Below are positions 6,726 to 15,822 of a DNA stretch of 64,000 nt, in pieces. Under the pieces are notes generated by a model. The model was not told the DNA's origin, searched no databases, and was given only the letters and a program-made list of their open reading frames with translations. How positions within the stretch are numbered: position 1 is the first letter of the stretch; each line of letters opens with the position of its first letter. This DNA is from Shiella aurantiaca. Lineage in GTDB: Bacteria > Bacteroidota > Bacteroidia > Cytophagales > Cyclobacteriaceae. The translations under genes and the position numbers were made by a program. The stretch lies in contig JAUHJS010000002.1 of assembly GCA_030412945.1 (NCBI GenBank), positions 1-64,000 on the forward strand. Direction: 5' to 3'.

Positions 6726-9209
6726 ATGACTAAAAACGCCTCTAAAATAAAAAACCTAGCCGCTAGCATGCATCAGGCCTGCAAAAAGGTAGCGCCTTTA
6801 TGGCCTCTGGATCGCTTTGTGGCCGTGAACCCTTACCTGGGTCTTATTGATAAGCCCTTTGAACAAGTGGCGCATGACCTCGACCAAGTGGCGGGCATTC
6901 AGTCTACTTTACCTAGCACTTTTTATCTGCAAAAGATAAAAGAAGGTAGAATTTTGTTGAAAGACCTTAACCAAGTGCTTGCTGAAAGGCAACACCCTTG
7001 GGCGCAGGAACCGGAGCGTTTTGTGCAACACTTGGAGCAGGCGCATGAGGAAAATATTCCAACCGATTCCATCCCTACTGTGGCTGATGTGGCCAGTAGG
7101 CATAGCGGAAAAGATTGGCAGCGCTTTAGCAGCGCGCGCATTAGCCAATGGGCTGCTTCTTATTTCGATGAGGGTCAGTCTACTTGGCGCAGTGCCTCCA
7201 CTAAAATCAGCTTGTTTACCGCCTGGAAGCAGGAGGCGGAAGTCGACAGAACACCTGAAATCTCAGGACTTCCCGATTTTCGCCTTTGGGTAAAGCAATT
7301 GCCCGAAGAGCCTATGGAAGCAGCCGCTTATGCCATCGAAAAGCTAGGCATACCGGAAAACGGACTTTCCCACTACCTCCACCGACTGTTGCTGCTCAGG
7401 GGTGGTTGGTCGGCACATGCCGCACGCCTCGATTTTGAAAATGAGCTTCAAGGAGGCAAAGGAGGTGTGTTGATGGAGTTTTTGAGCGTGCTACTCTGCT
7501 GGGAGCTGTGTCTACTGCAGTCCCTCGTTTCACAGGGCATAGAAAACCATTGGCGCAAGGCACTTCAACCTTTAGAAAAAGGGGTGAAAACCGATGCCAA
7601 CGAAGCCTTAGTGCAGCGCCTGATCTTGCAGGCGGCCTTTGAGCGGGCAGAACAACGCATGCTCATAGAGAAGTTCAAAGGAAGCAAACCGCGTACATCA
7701 GAGACCAAAGTGAAAGCGCAAGCCATTTTTTGTATCGATGTGCGTTCGGAGGTATTCCGCAGAAATTGGGAACAAGCGGATGCGGGCATAGAAACCCTCG
7801 GATTTGCCGGATTTTTCGCCTTTCCGGTACATTTTCAGTCCTTGGGACATCAGCACAGCAGTGCTCAATGCCCAGTGCTATTGGCGCCTCAGCTACGCGT
7901 GGCCGAAGGCTTAGGGCAGGAAGAAAGTACCCACCAAGCAGTGGATAAAATTCAGACACGTGCCAGCTTGTGGAAGATCTGGAAATCTTTCAAATCCGGA
8001 GCTATTACCTGCTTCAGCTTTGTGAGCCCGATAGGCTTGTCTTATATTTTCAAACTCTTTACCGATTCCCTAGGCCTTACTCGCCCCGTGCCTAGTCCCG
8101 ATTCTTGGGCAGGCGTATCGGCTCCGAGCGAGCGCAAACTTAGCTTAGCTCCTCAGCAATTGGACGGCATTACGTTCGGGATTCCTTTGACTCAGCAAAT
8201 CCAGATGGCCAAAAATGCCCTCAAGGCCATGTCATTGGGCAATGAATTGGCACCTTTGGTAATGGTAGTGGGCCACCGAGCCACCACCGTGAACAACCCA
8301 CATGCCAGCGGCCTTGACTGTGGGGCTTGTGGAGGACATAGTGGAGAGCCCAATGCCAAGCTGGCTGCGGCCATTCTCAATTCTACCTTGGTGCGTGAGG
8401 GACTGAAGAAGGAGGGGATGCCCATTCCTGAGAAGACTATCTTCTTGGCCTGCGTACACGATACCACTACGGACGAGATTCATATTTTCAACGAATACGA
8501 TGTGCCAAGTAATAGAGCGCAAGAGCTTGCCGACCTGAAAAAATCCTTGGAAAAAGCGGGTAGCGCCACTCGCCTGGAGCGTGCTTTGCGCATGGGGCTG
8601 AAAGAGGCTAAAAAACCGGAAGCCTTGCTTCTATCACGCAGCAAGGATTGGTCGCAGGTACGCCCCGAATGGGGACTGGCAGGTTGTTCGGCTTTTGTGG
8701 TGGCACCACGCGAACGAACCCGAAACATGGACTTAGGCGGCCGCTCGTTCCTGCACTCGTACGACTGGAAAAAAGATACTGATTTCAGTGTGCTGGAGCT
8801 CATTATGACGGCTCCTATGGTAGTAACCAGCTGGATCAACCTACAATACTATGGCTCCACGGTGGATAATGAAAAACTGGGAGCTGGCAACAAGGTATTG
8901 CACAATGTAACCGCGGGCATAGGGGTGCTTGAAGGCCACTCTGGTGATTTGCGGGTTGGTTTGCCCATGCAGTCGGTGCACGATGGCGAAAAATACCAGC
9001 ACGAGCCGCTTAAGCTTACCGTGATTATAGAGGCGCCTACCGAGGCCATGAACAGCGTGCTTATGAAGCATGATTCCGTACGCCAGCTATGCGACAACGG
9101 CTGGATACACCTCTGGGCTTTGAATGAAAATGGACAAATCGCTCACCGCTACCAAGGCGATTTTGCTTGGGAAAGCTTGGTGAAACAAGAAACTATGGAG
9201 TTGGTGTAG
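6726..9209 (+). CDS. dabA: DabA, carbonic-anhydrase-like subunit of the DAB inorganic-carbon transporter (DUF2309)
   Basis: The 827-residue protein has the usual length of DUF2309/UPF0753. The beta-carbonic-anhydrase-like zinc ligands are visible: Cys336 and Asp338 in FCIDVRSE, His517 in VVGHRAT and Cys532 in LDCGACGG. The 15-residue spacing between His517 and Cys532 matches the characterised family. It is expected to hydrate CO2 unidirectionally at the inner membrane together with DabB, accumulating bicarbonate. The active-site residues look intact, so function is likely. The operon ends with a terminator at 9231. Confidence 0.94.
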   Translation: MTKNASKIKNLAASMHQACKKVAPLWPLDRFVAVNPYLGLIDKPFEQVAHDLDQVAGIQSTLPSTFYLQKIKEGRILLKDLNQVLAERQHPWAQEPERFVQHLEQAHEENIPTDSIPTVADVASRHSGKDWQRFSSARISQWAASYFDEGQSTWRSASTKISLFTAWKQEAEVDRTPEISGLPDFRLWVKQLPEEPMEAAAYAIEKLGIPENGLSHYLHRLLLLRGGWSAHAARLDFENELQGGKGGVLMEFLSVLLCWELCLLQSLVSQGIENHWRKALQPLEKGVKTDANEALVQRLILQAAFERAEQRMLIEKFKGSKPRTSETKVKAQAIFCIDVRSEVFRRNWEQADAGIETLGFAGFFAFPVHFQSLGHQHSSAQCPVLLAPQLRVAEGLGQEESTHQAVDKIQTRASLWKIWKSFKSGAITCFSFVSPIGLSYIFKLFTDSLGLTRPVPSPDSWAGVSAPSERKLSLAPQQLDGITFGIPLTQQIQMAKNALKAMSLGNELAPLVMVVGHRATTVNNPHASGLDCGACGGHSGEPNAKLAAAILNSTLVREGLKKEGMPIPEKTIFLACVHDTTTDEIHIFNEYDVPSNRAQELADLKKSLEKAGSATRLERALRMGLKEAKKPEALLLSRSKDWSQVRPEWGLAGCSAFVVAPRERTRNMDLGGRSFLHSYDWKKDTDFSVLELIMTAPMVVTSWINLQYYGSTVDNEKLGAGNKVLHNVTAGIGVLEGHSGDLRVGLPMQSVHDGEKYQHEPLKLTVIIEAPTEAMNSVLMKHDSVRQLCDNGWIHLWALNENGQIAHRYQGDFAWESLVKQETMELV

Positions 9210-9230
9210 TAGTCACTTCATACGGTCGGA

Positions 9231-9267
9231 AAAGGGAGACCCCGTAAGGGTGTGTTTCCCTTTTTTT
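9231..9267 (+). terminator. Terminator between dabA and alkB
   Basis: AAAGGGAGACCCC and the GGGTGTGTTTCCCTTT arm form a hairpin with a GTAA loop, followed by a seven-T run. It lies 22 bases after the dabA stop and directly before the convergent alkB-like gene. Confidence 0.7.
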
Positions 9268-9270
9268 ATT

Positions 9271-9861
9271 TTAGCCTTGCTCCATTTGCCGAAAAGTAAG
9301 GTTGATACGCAAGCCTTTTACCTTCTTGGTTTTAGGCAAAGCGTGGAGCCAGTGGGTTTGCGTGGTGCCGCGCATTTCTAATAGCGAACCCGGTTCGAGC
9401 AGGATTCTCACTTTGTGGCCACTGGCGCGATGCTTAAAATCAAAGGGACGTAAGGCACCTAGGCTTAGGGAAGCAATGCTTCCATTTTTCCGCAACTCTT
9501 TTTCGTCATCGCTATGCCAGCCCATACCTTCTTCTCCGCTTGGGTATAAGTTGAGCAGGCAGGTATGATACACCTCACCCGTAAGATCTTCTATCTGTTG
9601 TTTTAAAGAAAGTAAGGCAGGCGTCCAAGGTAGGGCACGCTTAGTGCTTTTAGAATACGTATAGGGATAAGATTTATCACCATACCAAGCCACTTGGCGT
9701 TTGGTGATATAGTGCTTTCCGTAAATAAATACTTGATCGGATTCCCAGACTATTTGCCCAAGCAGTGTTTCTTGAAAATGCGCAGAGGCCTCAGGACTTA
9801 GCACAGGGCCAAAATATCGTGCTTGTCCATCGTAGGGTAAAACTTCTGTGATCGTATGCAT
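9271..9861 (-). CDS. alkB: AlkB-like 2-oxoglutarate/Fe(II) dioxygenase
   Basis: The 196-residue product carries the Fe(II) ligands His116 and Asp118 in GWHSDDE and His173 in HWLHALPK. The 2-oxoglutarate-binding arginines are in RINLTFR (185 and 191). It matches the ALKBH2/3-like bacterial AlkB group that removes alkyl groups from 1-methyladenine and 3-methylcytosine in DNA or RNA. It stands alone, convergent with dabA. Confidence 0.9.
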   Translation of the reverse strand: MHTITEVLPYDGQARYFGPVLSPEASAHFQETLLGQIVWESDQVFIYGKHYITKRQVAWYGDKSYPYTYSKSTKRALPWTPALLSLKQQIEDLTGEVYHTCLLNLYPSGEEGMGWHSDDEKELRKNGSIASLSLGALRPFDFKHRASGHKVRILLEPGSLLEMRGTTQTHWLHALPKTKKVKGLRINLTFRQMEQG

Positions 9862-10447
9862 AGGGATTTACAAAACACAAAGTAAACAGAGGCTTAGGGG
9901 GAAAGGTTTTTCAAGCTTCAGATTTCTATCATATAGTTGGAGGTAAGATAGCGGATATTATTTCCCTACTCAAAGGAAAATACATCTGATATGGAAAATG
10001 CCGCATTACAGCACGCATTGTTAAAACACTTGCTACAGAGGTATAATAAAAGGCGCTGCATTAACGCATTTACGTACGACCAGATGAGTCCCGATACCAA
10101 ATCGTTGGAATACGAGAAACGCGTGTACCAGCCAGGGAAAAAGAACCACCATGAACAGAATGGCGACAACAAAGGAAAGAACTGGGCGAACCCACCTCGG
10201 CTTTTCGCTCCTGGAAAATCACTTCTACCTTGCTGCACAAAAGCGGACTATTCGTTTCGGATCGATTCCATCAGTTTGTCAACCGCACAGATATACCCAC
10301 AGAAGTCTCACGCTTAAGCCTCGGCATAGACTACCGCTTTGGGGTGAGGTGGTAAAGAATTGCCTACTTACGCTTTAGCTGGGTCATTAGTTTTCGGTTG
10401 AAAACTATCAGGCATGAACACCTGATGGCGCATAAAGTAGATTATTA
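9862..10447. other. Largely non-coding gap containing a duplicated gene fragment
   Basis: Between alkB and the next gene there is no complete gene. 10188-10355 is a copy of the 3' end of the gene at 13101-13907 (annotated separately). 9991-10187 has an open frame (MENAALQHALLKHLL...) that I do not recognise; it runs out of frame through the duplicated fragment, so I do not call it a gene. Confidence 0.6.
10188..10355 (+). pseudogene. Duplicated C-terminal fragment of the 13101-13907 protein
   Basis: Read in frame, this stretch encodes about 55 residues ending at TAA 10353-10355, including TSAFRSWKITSTLLHKSGLF and SRLSLGIDYRFGVRW. It matches the last 55 residues of the minus-strand gene at 13101 with only four or five substitutions, and about 93% at DNA level by my count. 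The 5' part of the gene is missing. The two copies face each other across 10356-13100. Confidence 0.85.
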
Positions 10448-10936
10448 TCATAAATATAGGGAACTGCCCAATCCAATTTCTTCATTATCCAACGCGTCCC
10501 TTTTACCACTGCCATCGGTAAAGTAATGCTTATAAAAAGAAGCTGCTTTGGTTTTATTTAACAACTCTTCGATTTTGTTAAGTGCCTCCATTTCATCAGA
10601 AGTGATATATGTTTCTCCCGGAGGGTTTTCCATTACAGAAACAGCTTTAAACATCAAACTAGCCAAAGTAGATTTTACAAGCATTATAGTTCCTACACAA
10701 TATGTATTCAATTCAATTTTGTAATCTTTAAAATATTTACCTTGAGCCATTCGAATATCTGAACTCAAGTATCCCAACTTTCTAGCATCCATATAAAGTA
10801 CAAAAGGATGCTTAATGCTGAGTAACTTAATCTGGAAATCCAAGAACAACTTATAATCACTAAAAGACGGGTTTCCGAAATTAATTGTAACCTTTACTAA
10901 AGGAAGTTTTGACTCATCTGTTGTTATGTATCCCAT
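10448..10936 (-). CDS. Hypothetical protein, unrecognised family
   Basis: The product has 162 residues using the ATG at 10936; a TTG 30 bases upstream would add ten residues. It has no signal peptide. The N-terminal half alternates strands and helices, with PFVLYMDARKLGYLSSDIRM near 40-59, and reminds me of STAS/SEC14-type sensor-less domains. I cannot assign it confidently. It sits in the segment enclosed by the inverted duplicated fragments and is more AT-rich than the DAB operon. Confidence 0.65.
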   Translation of the reverse strand: MGYITTDESKLPLVKVTINFGNPSFSDYKLFLDFQIKLLSIKHPFVLYMDARKLGYLSSDIRMAQGKYFKDYKIELNTYCVGTIMLVKSTLASLMFKAVSVMENPPGETYITSDEMEALNKIEELLNKTKAASFYKHYFTDGSGKRDALDNEEIGLGSSLYL

Positions 10937-10997
10937 ATATTCAATAATAAAAAGGTGCAAGTTCAAGTCAAATAATTATCATTTGTTGCTTTCGAAG

Positions 10998-11864
10998 TCA
11001 TTCTAAACGTATTACCCTGAAGAATTCTTTATCAAAAATCCGAAAATATAGCCAGTGTGGATATAAATGGTAATGCTTTATGAATTTCTTAAGGTTGCGG
11101 TGCTGAGATGCATAAGCTTTAATAGTGGACATTTTTTCATAACTAAAGGGGCTAATAGTAATTTGTACATTTGCCTCAGGCATACCTGTACAATTATATA
11201 TTTTTTTACTTATTTCATACACAGGTTGGTCGGCCATCATACGATTGGCCATGGATGACGGATATACATGATGATATAAATACTCGACATGAGCCTTCCC
11301 CTCTGAATTTAGTTGGTTGGCCATTTTTCTACTTAACTGACCCACTAGCACATGCTCAGAATGTCCGTATCCACCAATGACGTCATCTAGGCTAAATATA
11401 ATTGATGGGTTACTCTTTACTATAGCTTTGGCAATGGCGGCTTCCACTGAATCGATGAAGAAATATTCTTCGAAATCGGAATAAGGTACTGCGATATACG
11501 GTAGCGGCTTTTTTTGCATATTTAGATCAATCAACTCTACATTCCTGAGTTGCTGAATCCTTCCCGCTTGTAGTGCTTCTGATTTTCGGAGAGCTTCTAT
11601 TTCGGCATTTTCTCTTTTGTAAAAGCAAAGAAAGTCTACTTTCCATCCTTTGGAGCGCAAATAAGCTATGGTGCCGGCAAAAGTACTGGCCTCATCGTCA
11701 TGGGCTACTATTACAAGTGCGGTTTTATTTACCATATGCTCTAGTTGAGTGTCCGCTGGAAATTGTTCCACTGCCCTAAAACTAAATGTATACAGTAAAT
11801 GTGCCACCAGAAGCACAAATACGCTGATTAATGCAAACAATGCAATGAATTTGGCTACTCTCAT
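10998..11864 (-). CDS. PIG-L/LmbE family deacetylase, membrane-anchored
   Basis: The 288-residue product has an N-terminal membrane anchor (about residues 7-30). A PIG-L domain follows with the zinc motif AHDDE near 54-58 and a further His in GYGHSEH near 165-168. Family members hydrolyse N-acetyl groups from sugars or small amides using zinc. No glycosyltransferase neighbour points to a substrate. It is followed upstream by a membrane protein and PadR genes on the same strand, separated by only 26 bases. Confidence 0.85.
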   Translation of the reverse strand: MRVAKFIALFALISVFVLLVAHLLYTFSFRAVEQFPADTQLEHMVNKTALVIVAHDDEASTFAGTIAYLRSKGWKVDFLCFYKRENAEIEALRKSEALQAGRIQQLRNVELIDLNMQKKPLPYIAVPYSDFEEYFFIDSVEAAIAKAIVKSNPSIIFSLDDVIGGYGHSEHVLVGQLSRKMANQLNSEGKAHVEYLYHHVYPSSMANRMMADQPVYEISKKIYNCTGMPEANVQITISPFSYEKMSTIKAYASQHRNLKKFIKHYHLYPHWLYFRIFDKEFFRVIRLE

Positions 11865-11890
11865 TTTATATCAATCACTTAATAGGTTGG

Positions 11891-12502
11891 CTAGTACGAG
11901 CGTGCATATAACTGGTAAAAAAATAATGGTAGAAAGAAAAATAATAAGATAAGCATACCAATATTGAACATGTAATTGGCCATAGGGAAATATAGAAATT
12001 TAAAAATCATGCCCGTGGTAATAAGTGTACCGGAGCTAACGCCTAATACTACCCTAAATATGTCTGTTTTATTAAGAATCATTCGGTTTTTTATAGCAAG
12101 TGCTATAACCAAAGGAAATACAAAAAATAACAAGCACAGGTTGCCCACTAGCGTACTGATGATAGTGCCCGCATGCCAGTTCCAATGGCGAGCCAACAAA
12201 GAAAAAATGAGGGAAAACACACTGATAAATGTGGAGATATAAAACAATTGTTTCATTTTTTTATTGGGTTTTATGGTCATCATTAGAGCCAACTCTTGTT
12301 CTATTTCTTCTAAGCCGTTGGGGAGGATGTGTTCCATGGCGTTTTGCAAACTATTTGCAAAATCAACTCCTTGTCGCATCTGCTCTTCTATGAAGCAACA
12401 TGCGTGATCTAGCAAATCATTGGCTAAAGTGCTGGAGCTTGAGGCCTTACCATTAATAGCTTTCCAAACCTTTTCTGTATGCTCTTCATCAAGCCATTCC
12501 AT
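11891..12502 (-). CDS. Four-helix membrane protein coupled to a PadR regulator
   Basis: The 203-residue product has a soluble N-terminal part of about 80 residues and then four hydrophobic segments near 86-106, 112-135, 146-168 and 174-197. Its start overlaps the PadR gene end by 14 bases. Membrane proteins co-encoded with PadR repressors often are the regulated or sensed partner. No specific family was recognised. Confidence 0.8.
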   Translation of the reverse strand: MEWLDEEHTEKVWKAINGKASSSSTLANDLLDHACCFIEEQMRQGVDFANSLQNAMEHILPNGLEEIEQELALMMTIKPNKKMKQLFYISTFISVFSLIFSLLARHWNWHAGTIISTLVGNLCLLFFVFPLVIALAIKNRMILNKTDIFRVVLGVSSGTLITTGMIFKFLYFPMANYMFNIGMLILLFFFLPLFFYQLYARSY

Positions 12503-12836
12503 AGCGCGGATCGGTAGTAATTAAATGCTCCATGGTGCTCAAAAAATCTAACAGCTCATGCACCGATTGCCTCGCTACTTTACTGCCTTGTGCCGTTAGT
12601 ATATAGTACTTTCTTATCCGCTTACCGATAAATACCGACTCGGCCGCTATATGGCCATCTGCCTCTAACTTGTGCAGTGCCGGATACAAGGAGCCTTCCT
12701 TGATTAATATTTTACCACCCGTCAACTCCTTTACCCGCTGTGTAAGCTCGTAGCCATACATTTTGCCATTTCCTTCAAGTAATCGCAATATTATGGTACT
12801 TAAAGTGCCCTTCAATAATTCGGTGGATGTATTCAT
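12489..12836 (-). CDS. PadR-family transcriptional regulator
   Basis: The 115-residue winged-helix protein starts at ATG 12836; a TTG 18 bases upstream is possible but less likely. The PadR signature is clear: LLKGTLSTIILRLLEGNGKM at about 6-25, LIKEGSLYPALHKLEADGHI at about 46-65, and a C-terminal dimerisation helix. It probably represses its own operon (membrane protein and perhaps the PIG-L gene) in response to an unknown ligand. Confidence 0.92.
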   Translation of the reverse strand: MNTSTELLKGTLSTIILRLLEGNGKMYGYELTQRVKELTGGKILIKEGSLYPALHKLEADGHIAAESVFIGKRIRKYYILTAQGSKVARQSVHELLDFLSTMEHLITTDPRYGMA

Positions 12837-13100
12837 GGTAATGTAGATTGACAATACATCACAAAACTATGTATTAAAGTTTAGATATCCTACACACATA
12901 AAATGAATTTTTCAAGCCAATAGTAAACTTATCAGCCCAATAGACTTATTTGATGCCCTATTTTCGGTTTTATTGCTTCTCTTTGATTTTTTGTTTTGCG
13001 GACAAGCGGCATCTTTCTCCCATACTCCCCATTGCTCAAGGACTATGTATGCACTAAAGAAAAATAATGGAGGAAGCTTTTGCCAAGACTAATATGAGTC

Positions 13101-13907
13101 TTACCACCTCATTCCAAAGCGGTAGCCTATGCCGAGACTTAAGCGTGAGGCTTCGGTGGGTATATCGGTGCGGTTGACAAACTGATGGAATCGGCCCGAA
13201 ACAAATAGCCCGCTTTTGTGCAGCAAGGTAGAGGTGATTTTCCAGGAGCGAAAAGCCGAGGTGGGTTCGTCCATTTTATTAAGCTTACTGGCGGCACTTG
13301 AGTAAAAACTGTATCCGTAGAAGTAATCGGTATGCAGGGTAAGCGACTCATGGAGCATGATATCGATAAACGCACTCCAACCTCCGTAAATGCCATAGTG
13401 GCTGGCATCGCTTTTCTGTGGGTTTTCAGGCTCCCCATTTTCATCATACAAATAATGGGTATAGCTGATGTCATAGAGCGCCCCTCCGAGTCCGGTGCTC
13501 ATAAAATAATTGGTATAAAGCGGAATCTGCGGCACATATTCTAAAAATATGGTATTGAAATAAGAGGTGGTACCAAAGCGTCCATCGGGGTCGTTCCAAT
13601 CGCCCGAGCTGGCCATGCGGATAAGCAGATAAATGGCTTCTGCGGCCATATCAAAATCCAATCGCTGCCTGAGTCCGAACACCGAATAATCGTATTGCTG
13701 AAGCTCAAAGCCAAATGATGGATACCAGCCGTGTTTTTGATGAGGTGAGTACAAGGCATAGGGATCGGCCAATAGCACGGTTTGCATACGCACATTGATA
13801 AGCATACCATCTACAGCCGATCGGGTTTTATTGAGCTGTGCACTTGCCAGTAGGGGTGATACTACCAGCAAGAGCAGCAATACGGAATGTTTCGATACAA
13901 TTTTCAT
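13101..13907 (-). CDS. Secreted or outer-membrane protein of unknown function
   Basis: The 268-residue product uses ATG 13907, which gives a clean signal peptide ending ASAQ. The body alternates aromatic and polar residues (for example FGFELQQYDYSVFGLRQRL) and ends in YRFGMRW, a terminal aromatic residue typical of outer-membrane beta-barrels. Its 3' end is duplicated at 10188-10355. The family was not recognised. 12837-13100 upstream of PadR has no gene. Confidence 0.75.
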   Translation of the reverse strand: MKIVSKHSVLLLLLVVSPLLASAQLNKTRSAVDGMLINVRMQTVLLADPYALYSPHQKHGWYPSFGFELQQYDYSVFGLRQRLDFDMAAEAIYLLIRMASSGDWNDPDGRFGTTSYFNTIFLEYVPQIPLYTNYFMSTGLGGALYDISYTHYLYDENGEPENPQKSDASHYGIYGGWSAFIDIMLHESLTLHTDYFYGYSFYSSAASKLNKMDEPTSAFRSWKITSTLLHKSGLFVSGRFHQFVNRTDIPTEASRLSLGIGYRFGMRW

Positions 13908-13969
13908 ACACAAAACCAATCTGAATAAATCTAATAAAGTATACTATCGGAATGGAGAGGCGCTGAAGA

Positions 13970-14893
13970 TCATTTGCGCACCAGCATAACACCTATGCCA
14001 AAATCAAAACTGAAACCTAAATACGGACGGATACCAATAGATGCCGTAGTGGTGTATTTTATAGCTTTTTTAGTAAGAGAAGCAGGAAGAGAGCCGTATA
14101 CATTGTAGGTAAAACGCGCACCAAAGGGTAAAGAGGTAGCAAAGCCTTCGCTTTTGATTTCATCGCCTACGCGCTCACCAGTAATGCCATCGGTGAAGGT
14201 ATTGATTGGGGCAAAAATCCCATCGAAGCTCATCACCACATAGTTGTCGAACACGCGCGGTTTTTTATATTTTTTCAGTTTAATCACACTGGCATTGATG
14301 CGCTTGAACTGTATCCCTCCAATAAGCGAAACGGTGCTGAAATTTACATTTTCTCTTACGCCATTGTAGCCATCGCCCTTGGCAGGGTCATAGGTTTCGG
14401 TAGGGTTTATGCCTACGGTTTTAAAACTGAGTCCGGCATTGAATCCGAAGGAGTTGCGCTGCGGAAGGGGTGTGTTGAAATACTGGATTTCGAATTTGTT
14501 GCCCACTTCCTTTTCCGATATCCTCACCTCTTCGGAGCGATCCTTCACCTTATTGCTCAAAAACAAGGTGCCAACACCTTCAAACTCAAAATTTTTGCGA
14601 TAAGCAGGGTCGAACATAAAGTTGGCCAGTGACTTTCTGATTTTAGTCTGCACATCGATGTGGTCGTTTACCGAATATCGAGCAATAGCGCCCAGGTTGA
14701 TATCTCCCACAAACATGCGATTTCCCATGGCTCCATCCACGCCTATTTCGGCCAATACGAGTAGCCTCGCGGCATCATTGGGGTCGTTGAATTCAAAACT
14801 GTAGTCAATTTTACCGATTGAGGTTGGGTTTTGAGCCATAGAAACTGCGCTAAGGGATAGCAGGAATAATGCGGTTACAATTAGCTTTTGCAT
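13970..14893 (-). CDS. Secreted protein, probable outer-membrane barrel
   Basis: The 307-residue product has a signal peptide (MQKLIVTALFLLSLSAVSMA, cleavage near 20). A strand-rich body follows with repeated aromatic/glycine patterns (SFGFNAGLSFKTVGI, ARFTYNVYGSL, YLGFSFDFGIGVMLV). It ends at VRK rather than an aromatic residue, so barrel assignment is tentative. It precedes 13101-13907 on the same strand, 62 bases apart, and could share its transcript. Confidence 0.72.
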   Translation of the reverse strand: MQKLIVTALFLLSLSAVSMAQNPTSIGKIDYSFEFNDPNDAARLLVLAEIGVDGAMGNRMFVGDINLGAIARYSVNDHIDVQTKIRKSLANFMFDPAYRKNFEFEGVGTLFLSNKVKDRSEEVRISEKEVGNKFEIQYFNTPLPQRNSFGFNAGLSFKTVGINPTETYDPAKGDGYNGVRENVNFSTVSLIGGIQFKRINASVIKLKKYKKPRVFDNYVVMSFDGIFAPINTFTDGITGERVGDEIKSEGFATSLPFGARFTYNVYGSLPASLTKKAIKYTTTASIGIRPYLGFSFDFGIGVMLVRK

Positions 14894-15129
14894 ACTCTTT
14901 TCGTGTTAAAGTTTATACTGTAAAGCAACAAGGATGTAAGAAGGATTTCAATACGAAGTTCTGCGTATTTTGCAGACAAAGATGGTGGGTGTAGGTATAA
15001 AATATTGTTAATCAATACCTTAAAAATTAATTGCACAGGATAAACTTAAGCGTACCTAGCCTAGGTACCGCGTGGGGCTAAGAAGTAGAGGGAGCGTAAA
15101 ATTCGGATGGAAGATGGTTAGAAAGCGCC

Positions 15130-15774
15130 TTACATCAGGCGATTGTGCGAGGCTTTTTGGATGGCCTCCACTTTATTATTTACCTGCATCTTACGGTATA
15201 TATTCTCAATGTGCTTCCGCACGGTATGGTAGCTAATATGCAGGTTGGAGGCGATCTCTTCATAGGTCAGTCCGTTTTTCAACTGCATGAGCAGCTCGGT
15301 TTCCCTATCGGTAAGTCCAAAGTCTTCGGTTTTGGTATCTTTTGCTAGAGGCTGGCGCACCAGTCGTAAGGTTTTCATGGCAATACCCGGACTCATAGCC
15401 GCACCGCCCGCCATGGTATCGGTAATGGCCTGAAAGATTTGTACGGCACTATCCTCTTTCAATAAATAGCCTGATGCACCCGCCATAATCGCATTGAAGA
15501 GCAGCTCCTCATCGTCAAACATGGTAAGCATCAGTACTTTTATCTGTGGGTATTTGGTTTTGATTTCCCGGGTGGTTTCCACTCCATTTAGTTCGGGCAT
15601 TTCAATATCCATCAATACCAAGTCGATATTGGGTTGTTTTTTCAATTGGGCCAAGAGCTGGCGCCCGTGCGATGCCGTAAATTCCACCACCAGCTCGGGA
15701 TAGTTTTTCAAGCGCTCCCGCAAGGCTGAGAGGGCAATGCTGTTATCTTCCGCTATAGCTATGGATATGGGCAT
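15130..15774 (-). CDS. NarL/LuxR-type response regulator
   Basis: The product has 214 residues starting at ATG 15774; a TTG start 24 bases upstream would add eight. The receiver domain (1-125) has acidic pocket Glu9-Asp10 and phosphoacceptor Asp56 in VLMDIEMPE. The C-terminal LuxR helix-turn-helix (about 150-210) contains LTDRETELLMQLKNGLTYEE and the recognition helix YHTVRKHIENIYRKM. It lies 48 bases downstream of the TPR histidine kinase, its likely cognate. Confidence 0.93.
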   Translation of the reverse strand: MPISIAIAEDNSIALSALRERLKNYPELVVEFTASHGRQLLAQLKKQPNIDLVLMDIEMPELNGVETTREIKTKYPQIKVLMLTMFDDEELLFNAIMAGASGYLLKEDSAVQIFQAITDTMAGGAAMSPGIAMKTLRLVRQPLAKDTKTEDFGLTDRETELLMQLKNGLTYEEIASNLHISYHTVRKHIENIYRKMQVNNKVEAIQKASHNRLM

Positions 15775-15822
15775 AGGTAGTGTTGAAATTTTTAGCAAGT
15801 TAGTTGGGTAGGGGCTAATATG

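Noticed and set aside
10012..10027. 16-base identity CACGCATTGTTAAAAC with 54828-54843
   Set aside because: One such match is about what chance gives in a window of this size, and the surroundings align only weakly.
9991..10317. 108-residue open frame as a gene
   Set aside because: Its second half runs out of frame through the duplicated fragment at 10188-10355, so it is likely a chance frame.
11891..12836. PadR and membrane protein as part of a cassette array
   Set aside because: No AAC...GTT palindromes follow these genes; the flanking repeats are a duplicated coding fragment, not attC sites.
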